Shown here: positions 1 to 11,347 of the stretch, piece after piece
Layout of the letters: each line of letters opens with the position of its first letter
How positions within the stretch are numbered: position 1 is the stretch's first letter
NCBI GenBank assembly: GCA_018340805.1
Contig: JACMZG010000008.1
Coordinates: 25,377,644 to 25,441,643, forward strand
DNA length: 64,000 nucleotides
Origin: Microvelia longipes
Lineage: Eukaryota; Arthropoda; Insecta; Hemiptera; Veliidae
Direction of reading: 5' to 3'
Notes under the pieces: model-generated
Database searches by the model: none
Seen by the model: only the letters and a program-made list of their open reading frames with translations
Told to the model about the DNA's origin: nothing
Position numbers and translations under genes: made by a program

Positions 1-284
1 ATTTTATATAATTGGATTGGATTGGATTTTATGATAATTGGAACAGATAATTTGGTGATTTAATTATTGAAATAATACCGCAGAAAATAACAATAACTAA
101 TTAGTTCAGTTTAATTTTCAAGATTTGGGACTCATTCAATTTTTTCATATATAATCCTGGTTTTCAAGGATAAAGGACATTTTTCGATGATAACTAAGCT
201 AAAAATGATTTTTAGGTTTAGCTTTAGAAAATGCTTGAAACAGATAATTTTAAAGAAATATTTTCAGAAACACCTTTTAGAAAA

Positions 285-430
285 ATACTTTTCCTATATA
301 CCTACGGCGCAGTAGATGAGAAAAAGTAAAAATCATAGAGGTACCCAAGAACTTTTCCTCACCATATCGGCTTTACTAAGCTCATCCTGACTACTTAGGT
401 CTCGCTTTGCTAGTCCTCAGAAAATAACAA
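285..430 (+). repeat. Family A repeat, two abutting termini
   Basis: The first part ends like full copies of family A (a short TA-rich stretch with 'ctacggcgcag', then a run ending 'gagaaaaagtaaaaat'). It is followed at once by 'gaggtacccaagaactttt', which resembles the opposite terminus of the family (see 32166 and 9945-9986). So the end of one copy abuts the start of another. It lies downstream of the glycine-rich gene and may supply its polyadenylation signal. Confidence 0.55.
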
Positions 431-436
431 GTTCGT

Positions 437-442
437 TTTATT
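437..442 (-). terminator. Polyadenylation signal AATAAA
   Basis: A canonical AATAAA lies on the minus strand 116 bases beyond the stop codon of the glycine-rich gene. No closer canonical signal is seen after the stop. It lies just beyond a family A repeat fragment, so its use is inferred. Confidence 0.4.
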
Positions 443-557
443 CCCAGTTGTGGCTCATCCCGTTATGGACCTCACTTGATACTGCATAACAAAATTTCTG
501 CAATACTGAATTCCCACTTAATTTTCAATTTTCTTTAAAAAAATATTAAAACATTTT

Positions 558-2793
558 CTAACCTCCTCCTGATCTTTGATTGATGTATTTAGATTGAGCA
601 CCAGGTACAGTGGCTTCGTAACCGTAAGATTGAGGGGTGTCTATGAATTTGGCACCATATAATTCACCATTTGGACCTCTTCCTCCGGCAGATCTACCAC
701 CAGCACCACCGCCCTGCTGCCAACCACCTCCTGACTTTCCACCAGCTCCACTTTGAGCCCACCCACCTCCACCAGATGAATGACCCCCACTGCCACCCTG
801 CTGCCATCCACCAGCAGATCTACCACCGGCTCCACCCCCCTGCTGCCAGCCTCCTCCAGATCTACCACCAGCACCACCACCTCCACCTTGCTGCCAACCA
901 CCAGCTTGAGTCCAATCCGCGCATAGTGCTACGCAGACTGCGACTAAAATCTAAAACAAATAGGTGATACACTTAAAAGGTTCCCAATGTCATGCTTATC
1001 TAAAGAATAACATTCTATTTCGGTCTCGCTGCGCTCTATATCAGAAGTAAATAGTCATTTAAAGCCTAGGGTGTTATATTTGAATTCGCTACGCTCGCCT
1101 TTAAAGTATTGAGGCAACTAAATATCTAGCTTGAAAACTTAAAGCTAATCTTAACTTGAAAAATTAATGCACCAGATAGGCAATAAAATGATATCGAAAA
1201 TACAATAATATTATTTTTAGTAATGTATTAAATTCCTGTGATCAGACTTGGTAGCCTAGTGTTTTATCATTGTTAATTCTTATTTAGAATATTAGCAATA
1301 TATTTTATTAGCATATCATATGATTTGTTGATTTAATAATTTGCGGTAAAAGTCATGATTTAGATTTAAGCAATCTTTTTCATATCATATTATAGTGCGA
1401 CACACGGCTAAAATCAAGTTGACAACGCGTGAAAATAGTGTGGAGGAACCAATAAGGTTAGCCTGATTTGAAATTGAGGGCGTGGTTTAACATCCAGGAC
1501 TAACCTCATTGGCTCCCTAGCGTTATTTTCCCACGCTGTCAACTTATTTTAGCCGTGTGTCGTATTATATATGTCGCATAATTATAATAAAACAACATAA
1601 GATATGAACTAAATGTTGGATAGCTATGGAATTTTGGATTATTTAAGTATGTATCACGCTATCTTAAAATCTGTCGTAAGTCGAAAATAAAACGTTACAA
1701 TTATGTCGAATTTTCGTGTAATTTCGTAATAACCTTATGTTAAAGTTTCTAATTAGATTTTGGGATAATACCAAGTCAGCGTATCAAAATGGGGTCAATT
1801 TAAACTATTAAATATATCATATTTAATTAAAAAAGAGTTTCTTATTATGTTTTGAATATTTCAAAGAAGAGTGAGGCATCAACCACATTTGCGGCTGATA
1901 CACTTATTAATATAAGCATGACTTATTTTGTACTACTTCAAACCAATTTTACTTTTGAAAATACTTTTAGTGATGAGTAGAGGCCCTCGTATGATTGCGC
2001 TTAAAATCTTAGTAAATCACACAAATTTTAGGATTCTTTGAATCAGCTATTCACTGTTAGCCGTAAATTTGAAGAGGGCATTTTCTGAGCTGTTAAAATT
2101 TAACAGCATTCAAAACAGTAGACACATTGTGAAAGAAATTTTCCAAAGATTAACCATATTTGGTGGCGTTGCAGTTTTACAAACAGAGAAACTTCTTTTA
2201 AGAAACCTGTAATTTTTATACTAAAGCAAGACTTGATAGTCAGACTTGGTTTCTCCTTCACCATTTAAGGTATATTTTTTAAAAAAAATTGGTTGGAAGC
2301 AGTACAGATTGAATCATGTTTTTTCAGGTTCGGTTCATAGATTAATAATCTTTAAGCCTATAATTAAGGAAACCTTGTTGCGTGATTGGCTGCTTGTTTC
2401 ACACATTTTTAAAGGCATAAGTATGCATAATATATCTTGTCTAATCCGGAATATTTGAGATCGGTTTAATCCTTTGTTTTCGTTGAAGAGGTAAAAGAGA
2501 AGAGTTGTCAGATAGTTTTAGAATAAATCTAGATAACTTTGTAGTATAAGTAAGGATATTTCGTTTTAGATTGGTCACTAATGTTTGAAAATGTGCAGGT
2601 TTTTAGCAAAAACAATATCTATAGATATCTTCTGGATATCTAGTATTGCACACAAGTTTGCAGGATTAAACATTTTTAAAATCAACAGAATTATACTTAA
2701 TTATATAGAATATATTATAAGAAATAAAAAAAATTATAATCAGCAAAATAGTCATTTATAAAAAATTTGGATACTTACCAGCTTGGTTTGCAT
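558..2793 (-). CDS. Glycine-rich secreted structural protein (two exons)
   Basis: Exon 1 is 2779-2793 and encodes MQTKL, followed by the donor GTAAGT. Exon 2 is 558-950, after the acceptor TTTGTTTTAG. The intron is 951-2778, phase 0. The joined product is 135 residues. It starts with a typical signal peptide (MQTKLILVAVCVALCA, then DWTQA). About 75 residues follow that are made of GGWQQGG, GAGGRS and related blocks, then a non-repetitive tail that includes GPNGELYGAKFIDTPQSYGY and ends in RSGGG. The single early intron cutting the signal peptide is usual for insect cuticular and other secreted glycine-rich proteins. A role in cuticle or another extracellular matrix is an inference from composition; no chitin-binding R&R motif is visible. 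Other explanations are a silk-like, salivary or antimicrobial glycine-rich protein. TATA box and initiator lie at the expected spacing upstream. Confidence 0.85.
1010..1115 (+). repeat. Family F repeat fragment in intron
   Basis: It contains 'tcggtctcgctgcgctct', a 'cctagggtgttat' box and 'ttcgctacgctcgcc'. The same boxes in the same order occur at 20225-20640 and 25765-26080. It lies in the intron of the glycine-rich gene. Confidence 0.6.
1398..1562. mobile_element. MITE-like foldback element (family 1, copy 1)
   Basis: About 165 bp with terminal inverted repeats of about 40 bp that start CGACACACGGCTAAAAT and continue through a GTTGACA box. It has no coding capacity. A diverged copy with the same terminal layout is at 15218-15375. 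This is a non-autonomous DNA-transposon-like element inside the intron of the glycine-rich gene. Confidence 0.8.
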
Positions 2794-2832
2794 GATGACT
2801 TGAGGTAACGAAGTAATGGCACAAACACTGAA

Positions 2833-2870
2833 ACTGATGTAATTATTAAGCTCGCAGGGGTATTTTATAG
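2833..2870 (-). promoter_or_regulatory. Core promoter: TATA box and TCAGT initiator
   Basis: On the minus strand CTATAAAATA (2861-2870) is followed about 33 bases later by TCAGT (2833-2837), the arthropod initiator consensus. The spacing is right for a TATA-dependent start. The start codon at 2793 is about 40 bases further on, giving a short 5' UTR. Confidence 0.75.
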
Positions 2871-3079
2871 TAAATGATGCGGGGTTGGTACTTAATGAGG
2901 AATCACGTGACCCTGACACTGCTAGATATATGTCCGCTTATCTGATCTCATCTTTCATCTTGGTAATATTTATCTTTCTCGCAAATCGGCATAAAGAGAT
3001 TTAAATCATACAAAAGTGGGAATATTTAGCACCACATAATATACAATTATTATTGATGTGGGAATTTTTTAAGCATACA

Positions 3080-3182
3080 AAATAAAAGATCGATCCGAGA
3101 AAACGTACGAAACTTATCGTGTCCCATAGAAACGTCTAGGGCACAAAAATCTCGTACATACATTCATACACACACACACAAA

Positions 3183-3238
<56 letters not shown>

Positions 3239-3420
3239 ATATATATTTTTTTTTTGATCAGTGGGTCCCTCCGTTTCAAAAATATTCTCATTCCCCCACA
3301 CCCCTCAATTAACCTAATAAACTAATATTTTCTTCGAAGATTCGCTAAAACAGCATTTACGGCTTCATTGCTCAATTTTTCAAAAGAAATGCGCATATTT
3401 AACCTATTGGTTATACAAAA
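3080..3420 (+). repeat. Family E repeat with (TA)n core
   Basis: The left half has 'cttatcgtgtcccatag' and 'aaacgtctagg', then a run of CA and a (TA)n array at about 3183-3245. The right half has 'tgatcagtgggtccctcc' and a CCCCCAC block. Both halves recur around other TA arrays (14.3-15.0, 34.3-34.7, 46.7-47.0 and 51.2-52.0 kb). Confidence 0.65.
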
Positions 3421-4680
3421 TGTTGCACATACAATACCTTCTTAAATTTGGAGCGCAATTAAATCACTAATTGTTGCAAATTTTGTTCTGGATTTCTAGA
3501 AAATGAGCTAATAGATTTGTAGGAAAATAATATATTTCCAGGAAATCTAAAGGCAATGGGCTAAAACGTTTTAAAAATAGCATGAACTGAGCTTTATTTA
3601 AGGGCCGAACTTCCTGTGCCGTCTCCATGTAGGAATGGTAACCATAGTTTTGTCTAACCTCTTTATTGCATATGCGCATTTCCTTTGAAAAATTTGGAAG
3701 AAATTTTGCAATAAGCTGTAATGATATTGCTCAGGTTATAAGGCATAACCCGAAAACTAAAGCAAGAAGTGGATTATTGAGCAAAGAAGCACGCATTAGA
3801 CAATTAACGCTTTGAATATTTGAAAGACCCTTATTCTACACAAAGAAATGTCTAGATGAATTTTTCAACAGCAGGTTTAACATTTGGACGTTAATTCAAA
3901 AAAGATTCGATGAAACAGATATACTGTAGCAACATATTTTGTACAACAATCAACTAGAGGAGGTTGATTTTATAGGATGAACCTATACGACCATCAGGAG
4001 TCAGCACCATCGTGGTCTTGAGAATGACTGTTTGATTAAGGGTCAGCACTTATTGGAAAACGACAGCGCCAGAACCCTAAGGTTTCTCCTGATTCCTAAA
4101 AGGGGCAGCGAAACCTACCTGCAGCTCATTCAGCATCGGCGTTCTGTGGTTACATTCACTAACGATCTTTCTCAGGACCAGGATAATGCTGATTCTAGAA
4201 ATTCACTCCCACGTCCTATTATTATTACTATGGCTCGTGCGGCGCCAAATCCCCTTAAAGACAGCGAAACCTACCATCAAGGTACGAGGCGTGATGGCCA
4301 AAAAGTAATTCTGGAGCAAGGTTAATAACAACAATACAAAGTAGAGTAGAACCCACCAGCAGCGACTGAACGAGCAGCACCAGATAATCGTCTAACTTAC
4401 AAGGCGGTAAATACGTTTCGTGGTGAAGAAGGCGATCTTAACTGATCTCGGACTTTTTGTTTGATGCACGATTTCGAGCTTTCTTTAAACAAAGTAGAGC
4501 AAATAGTGGCCTACGATTGACAAAAAAAATGTCTATGCTAATTGGGGTATGTCCCTGCTATACAGAGGGACATACTGTTTTTTGTAACCCCAAAAAACAG
4601 GTAAAATGACCATGAAATCCAAAATCGGCAAAATACTACATATTATGTCATTATTAGATTCGAATTAAATTCTACAAATA
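3421..4680. other. Gene-free stretch with one unrecognised ORF and a small hairpin
   Basis: An open frame on the plus strand at 4032-4325 is less AT-rich than its surroundings and has an internal near-repeat ('gcagcgaaacctacc' / 'acagcgaaacctacc'). Its product resembles nothing I know. A hairpin with arms 'gtatgtccct' and 'agggacatac' lies near 4545-4576. Nothing else is supportable. Confidence 0.4.
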
Positions 4681-6060
4681 TTCTGGCGCGGAGGTCCACA
4701 AGCCAGGCAAATAGTGTTTGGAATGCCAGATTTTTTTTGCTCAAAAAGAGGCAAACGTACATTAATCAATCAAGGTCAGAGTGAGTTCAGGCTATGTCGG
4801 CGCACAGATGAGTTAGACGTAACGAAACTAAGTGGGACATGACATTGTGTCGAGCCATCAATGAAGACAAAAGTCGAATGATGGAACAGTACCTAGATGT
4901 AATATTTCTTTTTGTTTGTCACGTTTCCTAGGTGTCTCTCGTACAATTATATTGTGTCAACTTAACATGTTTATCATGTTAACTCGGTATTATCAAATGA
5001 TTTACATTCCTTGCTTGATTGATTTGTTTGGGTAATATAGTGTTAATAGTAACCCTTAGAAACATACATCAGTAGTAATTTTTGTTATGACCTATTGAGT
5101 CATATTGAGCTTTGCGCACAAAAAATATAAAGACCTTTCTTATGGTTCTGAAGCGATCTTATGGTTATCGCTTTCGATAGGGGTTAAGGCTCTGAGTTGA
5201 ATGACACTGGTCATTCAGTTATTTGGTTGAAGTTGCTACAACCACTTAACTGATCTAACGCAGTAGTAAAAACGAGAAAATTCGAAAATAAGGTCGGCAA
5301 ACAACAAACTTTGATTAGGGTGTCAATATCAATGATTTTTGGGCCTCTGAGTCGAATAAAAACGGTTTGAGATCGTTTGACAATCTCTCAATGTACTCAA
5401 AGCCAGGGTACGCGATTCTAATTCTGATAACGTCCATAAGTTTTTATTGATATTTTTCATCACATAAATTTGTAAGTACATAATAATTTTGATGCAGAGG
5501 TCCGATTCCCTTGCGAATTTCTTTTTAAATGTGTGCTTCTGTGCTTAACAATCCATTTCTTGCTTTTGATTCTGCTTTATGCTTTATAACTTGTGCAGTA
5601 GCATTAGTCGTTCCTCAATTTTTTTGTGGATTTTTTTTAAAGAATGTTGAACATGGTTTTTTTGCTAATACGCTAAAAACCTGACAGATAAGCAGTAGTT
5701 TAAATTAGTGCATATAATGGTGTGTAATGCTAAATGTAGAAGAATGAGGAATATTTGTGTAATACTAATGGGATAAATATGCACTTTGCCTATGAAACAT
5801 CTACAAAAATTGAGCAACGACTAGTAGTAGTAGTAGTAGTAACAACGACTACAGCACAAGTTTTAAAGCATAAACAGGAAACATAAAGGAATGGATTATT
5901 AATCACGGAAGCACTCATTTCAATAGAAATTCGCCCGGCATGCGGACCTTTGCGCCATCATTTTTTCTACTTATCTCTCGCGATGGAGACACTAGCAACT
6001 AGTTAATAGGTCGTTAAGACCTCATATTTCAATGACCACCTTATTGGAACTACACTAGCT
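4681..6060. other. Gene-free stretch with repeat fragments
   Basis: 4684-4720 resembles the 'ggcgcggtggtccgc' unit tandemly repeated at 47.46-47.77 kb. 5160-5420 resembles the 'ctctgagt(c/t)gaat' units at 46.95-47.36 kb. 5500-5600 resembles 41.86-41.95 kb. A short (AGT)n run is at 5822-5840. No gene is seen. Confidence 0.45.
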
Positions 6061-6340
6061 GAGGGGGCTTCAGCCCCCCCCCCCCCGAAATTTTTACTAA
6101 CCTAAACCCGCAATAATGTGTGGAAAAAATAAAACCTATAAAAAAAAATATAAAAAATAATAAATTACATGACATATATTTTTTAACAATGAACTTATAA
6201 TATTAAAATCATAAGATTATAATAAAAAATGGTATATAAAAAAATATACCATGAAATTGAAAGATATAAAAAAAATTTGAAATAATAAATAAACAAAAGT
6301 AAAGTAAATAAATAAATTAAAGTTTCTCTTATAGAGAAAA

Positions 6341-6432
<92 letters not shown>

Positions 6433-6545
6433 ATATTATATATATATTATATATATATATATATATTATATATATATATATTATATATATATTATATATA
6501 TATATATATGCCCCTCCCGAAATTAAATCCTGGCTACGCCACTGA
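6061..6545. repeat. Repeat fragment with long interrupted (TA)n array
   Basis: A G-run/C-run hairpin (gagggggcttcag then a C tract) at 6061-6088 precedes AT-rich sequence and an interrupted TA array at about 6341-6509. The segment ends in 'ctggctacgccactg', a 3'-end-like sequence common at transposon fragments. Open frames across the array only encode IY dipeptides. Confidence 0.55.
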
Positions 6546-7744
6546 TCCGAGTTCAAGTTTGTGAAAAACGTTACGCGAACCTCATGCGAGATTGTTTTAT
6601 ACTGATTATCGAAATTATTACAACCTGCCGCATCCTGTATGTCCAATACAAATTTAATTTCTCAGTTTCTAATAAAGAGACGAGAAAATATTTTCCTCGA
6701 ATATACTTTTTTTATGGTTTTTCGTTTCAGAATGACGATAAATTTCAAAACTTTAGAGTTCAATTTGTTGTAGCAGTTAACTACCACACCTAGCAAAATA
6801 CTTCTAGCACGAATAAGGTCTGCAAGCCCGGAGAATTTCCTCTGTAATATTCCTTGCACAGCAATACATATTTGCTTAATTAGTTTGTTTGTGTAAGGCA
6901 GTGAGATCAGTAACATTCCAAATAGTAAGTATTTTTTTGGGGGGAAATATTTAAAAGAATTGTCTATGCTTTTTATGTACTGTATACAAACTATTATCAT
7001 TTTTCGAAATTACTTCTTTTGCACTTATTTAAATCTTAGTTTATGCTTAGCATCAAACAATTTTTTTGTGGTTAGTGACCATTGGAAAGAATATTAGCCA
7101 CACTCCCGGGTTCGACTCTCACCATAAAACCCATCTCATCACATTGATTGATACTTTCAGGGTTCTACTATATAAGTCACTATGTTTTGCTCTCTTCATT
7201 TTATTATACTAATAATCCAAGGTGATCAGGTTATTTTTCTACGTTTCAAAATTCAACCAAAAGGGCCCCTCTAGTAAAATAATACATCATAAAAACGAAA
7301 CTACAGTGTGTCCCCGGATGTGGTTGCCTATATGTGTAAATGAAAAAAAAATCATTTTTCGAAAAAAAGTTATTCTTGATAAAAACTCCTGCATGTTTTT
7401 AAACTATAAGATTTTTCTTTCTTTAAATTTTAACGGTAGACTCAAAAACTGCAAATTTTGAAAAATGGACGAAGAGTAAAGTAGGTTTGATTTTGACTTT
7501 TCGAAAAAAGTATTTTTCATAAAATTGTTTTTTTGTCCCCCTGAGACAATTTTTCCATAAAAAAAATTTAAAATAAAAATTTTCAAAATTCACCCATTTT
7601 ACCCCATCACCCAAATTTTGGAAAAATTAAAAGTTGTTCAAGCTGGATAAATGATACATCATTTTAAAGGTCTTGACTAGTGGAAAAAATGGTAGTATTG
7701 TAAACTTCGATTAAAGTAACACTAACTGAAAAATTGTCTCATTT
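6546..7744. other. Gene-free stretch
   Basis: No coding region is supported. 7105-7122 ('cccgggttcgactctcac') resembles an RNA polymerase III B box, so a worn tRNA-derived SINE is possible. I cannot define its ends or an A box. Confidence 0.35.
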
Positions 7745-8482
7745 TCGGACTCGCTTCGCTGGTCTTTAGAATATACCAGTCGTTAAATTCATACTGCAAA
7801 CGTCTTCGGACTCACTTCGCTCGTCCTAAAAGAGTAAATACATTTGTTTCATTCACAATGGTCACCCATCCAGGCACTGACCACACACCATGCTGCTTAA
7901 CTTTTATAATCCATCAAAATTCAGGGATATAATTGTTGCATTAATACGAAACTTAGTGTACTTATTTATCACGTAAAGTTATATACTTGGACCAAATTCC
8001 AACTCAATTCCATTATTTTCCAATTTTTCTCATTTTTTTAAAACGTATACAAGTCATTTGATAACAATTGAACTAATGCTGAGATGAAACTTAGCACTTA
8101 TGTTAGTCTTATACATGGCTACATTCCTGCTAAATTTTAATCGGATCACATCATTTTTCCGTGTTTTCTGATCTATAGAATGTTTTGCTGAGTCATTTTT
8201 GTGGGTTATGACGTTATAAAAATTATTGTCCAATGAGCACAACTACAGCGGTAGACTGATTTTTGTACAAAGTTTCAACTCTGTAGCATAAAACACTGGT
8301 AGCTACAATAATAACAGACACACACTCACACATACATACAGAAAGACAACTTTCCGAAAACCACTTAGGAGGCCTTAAAACGCCTGAAGCGAATTATTTC
8401 GGTGACAACCCAGATTCGGATTTTTTTGCAAACACAATACTTTTCTTTTATACCTACGGTATAAAGGAGGAAAAGTAAAAAT
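7745..8482 (+). repeat. Family A interspersed repeat, near-complete
   Basis: The order of boxes matches 32166-33072: 'gactcgcttcgct', 'gtcacccatccaggcactga', 'caagtcatttgataac', 'attgaactaatgctga', a (CA)n stretch, 'ccttaaa(a)cgcctgaa', 'acacaatacttttctt', and a terminus 'gaggaaaagtaaaaa'. It has no coding capacity. Confidence 0.75.
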
Positions 8483-8921
8483 AATATATCTGGTTTGTGG
8501 TGATAAAACAAAAGGAACAAAGAGTTTAACGTAGGTTTTAAAACAAACAGAGTCGATATTATAATTAAAACAATACTGGATTAATATCGACGAAGAAAAC
8601 AAACCCATTCAGAGATTGGAATTCTTAACTTTCTTACAACCCTTTTTCGATGAAAAATTATTTAAGACATGCTAAAATGGTATAAAACTCTGTTAGATTG
8701 TAAGTATTAAAATAGTTTTAAAAGCAGTCGCGAATCATCCTGGTGCAACATTATTACTTTTCCTCATCTACTATCCAGAGTTGGTTTCAAGAAAAAGTGT
8801 TGTGTTTACCCTGTTAATTCGAAACGAGATTTACGTGAAGTTTCTTTTCAAGGTATTTATGACATCAGTTTATTATTCTTTTACATATTATTAGGAAGTC
8901 AACCGCTCTTAAGCATGAATA

Positions 8922-9986
8922 TTTTTACTTTTCCTCATTTATACTATAGGTATACAAGAAAAGAACTGCCGTATGTAAATAGAAAAAATATTGTGTTTGC
9001 AAAAAAATATCCAAAACCGGGATGTCACCTGAATTATGGCAGGTGTTAAGGCCTCCTGAGGGGTTTTTACAGTTGTCTGTCTGTATCTGTGTGTGTGTTT
9101 GTTATCATCGTACTACTAGTGTATTTATGCTAGATAGTTGAACTTTGTACAAAAATGCCACGTCTAACCACTTGCAGTTGTTGCTATTCGGAAAAATAAT
9201 TTTATGACTTCATTCACCCGTAAAAATAACAGCAAAAATTTCAAAACATCATAAAACCCGGAAAAATTATGCGATTGGATTGAAATTTGTCAGGCGTGTA
9301 GCCATGTAAACAACATGTGTGTGAATTTCATCTCATTATCAGCATTAGTTCAATATGTTTATTACATGACTTTTTTACGTGTAAGTTTTTAAAAAAAAAT
9401 GTATAAAATCTGAAACTAATCCAATGAAGTTCAAAATCGTTTATCCAAAAAGTGTGAACCTTTACATAATAAGTACACTAAGTTTTGCTTCAATACGACA
9501 AGAATATCCATGGTTTTTGTTGGATCATACAATTTAAGCAGCATAGAGCTTGCGGTCAGTGCCATAGGCGATCTCTGAAATAAATAAAACAAAATAGGTT
9601 TAATCCACTTTTTTCCATTACATATTTTTTATTACATTAGTCATTTTTAAGTGCATCTCTAAATGAGCAGTGCTCGTGCTCAGAAATGGCTAGAACTGTT
9701 AAAAATATAAAAATTGCTTATTATGAGGAACTTGCATTTGGTTTAAATTATTGATTTAACTTAATTTAATTTTTAAATTAAATAAATGTTAATTTCGATT
9801 CTATGAAAAGGATGCATTTACTATCTGAGGACGAGCAAAGCGAGTCCGAAGACGTGTTGCAGTATAAATGTAACGACATATATATTCTGAGGACGCGCGA
9901 AGCGAGTCCAAAGCAGGAAGGATGAGCGTAGCGAATCCAATGTGATGAGGAAAAGTTCCGAGGTACCAAGTACCCAATTTTTTTCT
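8922..9986 (-). repeat. Family A interspersed repeat, reverse orientation, near-complete
   Basis: It begins with ACTTTTCCTCAT at 8927-8938 and ends with its inverse ATGAGGAAAAGT at 9945-9956, then 'tccgaggtaccaagtaccc'. Internally it has the (TG)n segment, 'catggtttttgttggatc' and two 'gcgaagcgagtcc'-type palindromes. The short terminal inverted repeats suggest a non-autonomous DNA element. A partial copy of the same end precedes it near 8755-8820. Confidence 0.75.
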
Positions 9987-10826
9987 ATTGGGAAACGCAG
10001 CAAGTTTGAGGCTCTGAACTTTCAATTCACTAGGATTCTGGTTATTTCTCTAGTCTGAGGTCAAGCGATACGAGGCCACCCAAAGCATTATTGAAGTAAT
10101 TAAATAAATTGAAAATATGACTAAGCGAGTTATAAAAATTTAATTTTATAAGCATAATACAGCAATTAATATTATTTTAATTAAAATTTAGTTTTATGTC
10201 CACAATCATAATAAGTAAAATGATTAAACAAAGAAACATTAAATTACGGGCAGATGAGGTTTATTACAGCGAATACCTCACGATTAAGACGATATAATTC
10301 CATCGCTTCAGACCACGTGAACAGCTTTGGTGCCGGATCAGCTATAAATTAGTATCTAATACCTGAAATGACTACAAACTTATTAAACTTCATATTATTC
10401 TATATAATTATGAAAAATGTTTATGGTTGGACGAAGACCAATCATATAATTCATTGCTCAGGGTCAAGTGTATTTATGGACAAAATTGAGCTAATACTTC
10501 AATTTGTTCCGATCAGTTCCGACAATGTATTTCTAAATAATGCAGTTTTAAAGACTGTCTTATACTTAGATTTATTTCACCCGAAAAAAACTCCAGATTT
10601 ATATCTTATGTAAATCAAATAAAACTGGAAGCAAGTGGTTTATTACATTGATGTTACAATTACTAGTAGTTAATTACTATTACTAGAAAGTTACTTTGTA
10701 GTCCCCTTAGCTGTAAAGATAATATGTGTTTAAAATATGAAGAGAGTAGTATATTTCAGTTCACGTAAAAAATAACTGTCATTTTATAAGCAATTCCAGC
10801 AAAAACACATGTGTGTAAAAAAAGAT
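9987..10826. other. Gene-free stretch
   Basis: AT-rich. The short open frame at 10368-10613 has no recognisable product, signal peptide or splice context. Nothing else seen. Confidence 0.4.
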
Positions 10827-11217
10827 CCAAGTCTGGCGTAAAAAGTCGCGAGATCATTAAATAAGCCAATTTGTAGATTCCCAATAATGCTTTCACATTG
10901 TGACTTGGCCATTACGCAAGCTTAAGTGTAGTTTGGCGTACATAAAAACATCTTGTATAGAGTGTCGATTTTAACACTACTATTATTAGATACACTATAA
11001 TAATAATTTTAGCCTAAACGGGAAAGTTTATGACAATGGTGAATTGTAAGTAAATATATTAAGCCTATTTAATAAACCTGTTATGCATTTCTGTGTGTGC
11101 TGTGTAATGGCCAAGTCACAAAGTGAAACCGCCAAGACCTCAAATATTTACAAGCATTATTGGGAACGTACGACTTGGCTTACTTAATGATCTCACTATT
11201 TTTTACGCTAGACTTGG
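10827..11217. mobile_element. Long-TIR foldback element
   Basis: About 390 bp. The left arm (10827 to about 10919) and right arm (about 11104 to 11217) are inverted copies that share CCAAGTCTGGCG/CTAGACTTGG, 'agatcattaa' and 'tcccaataatgctt' blocks and end at 'tgacttggccatta'. The arms are about 90-115 bp. There is no open frame, so this is a MITE or foldback element. Confidence 0.8.
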
Positions 11218-11315
11218 CTAAAAATTATTCCATATAAAAATACACCAAGATATGTCTACTATTAGGAAATGACATATTAGGTTATTTATATATTATATAT
11301 ATATATAATATATAT

Positions 11316-11347
<32 letters not shown>

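Noticed and set aside
641..967. Open frames on both strands over the glycine-rich exon (Val-rich minus frame, His-rich plus frame)
   Set aside because: They are out-of-frame readings of the GGT/GGA-rich exon. The frame with acceptor, signal peptide and stop is the glycine-rich one.
4032..4325. 97-codon plus-strand frame, less AT-rich than neighbours
   Set aside because: No recognisable motif, no splice or promoter context, and an internal near-repeat. It is noted as unrecognised rather than called a gene.
7105..7122. tRNA gene
   Set aside because: Only a B-box-like word is present. No cloverleaf can be drawn and no A box is at the right distance.
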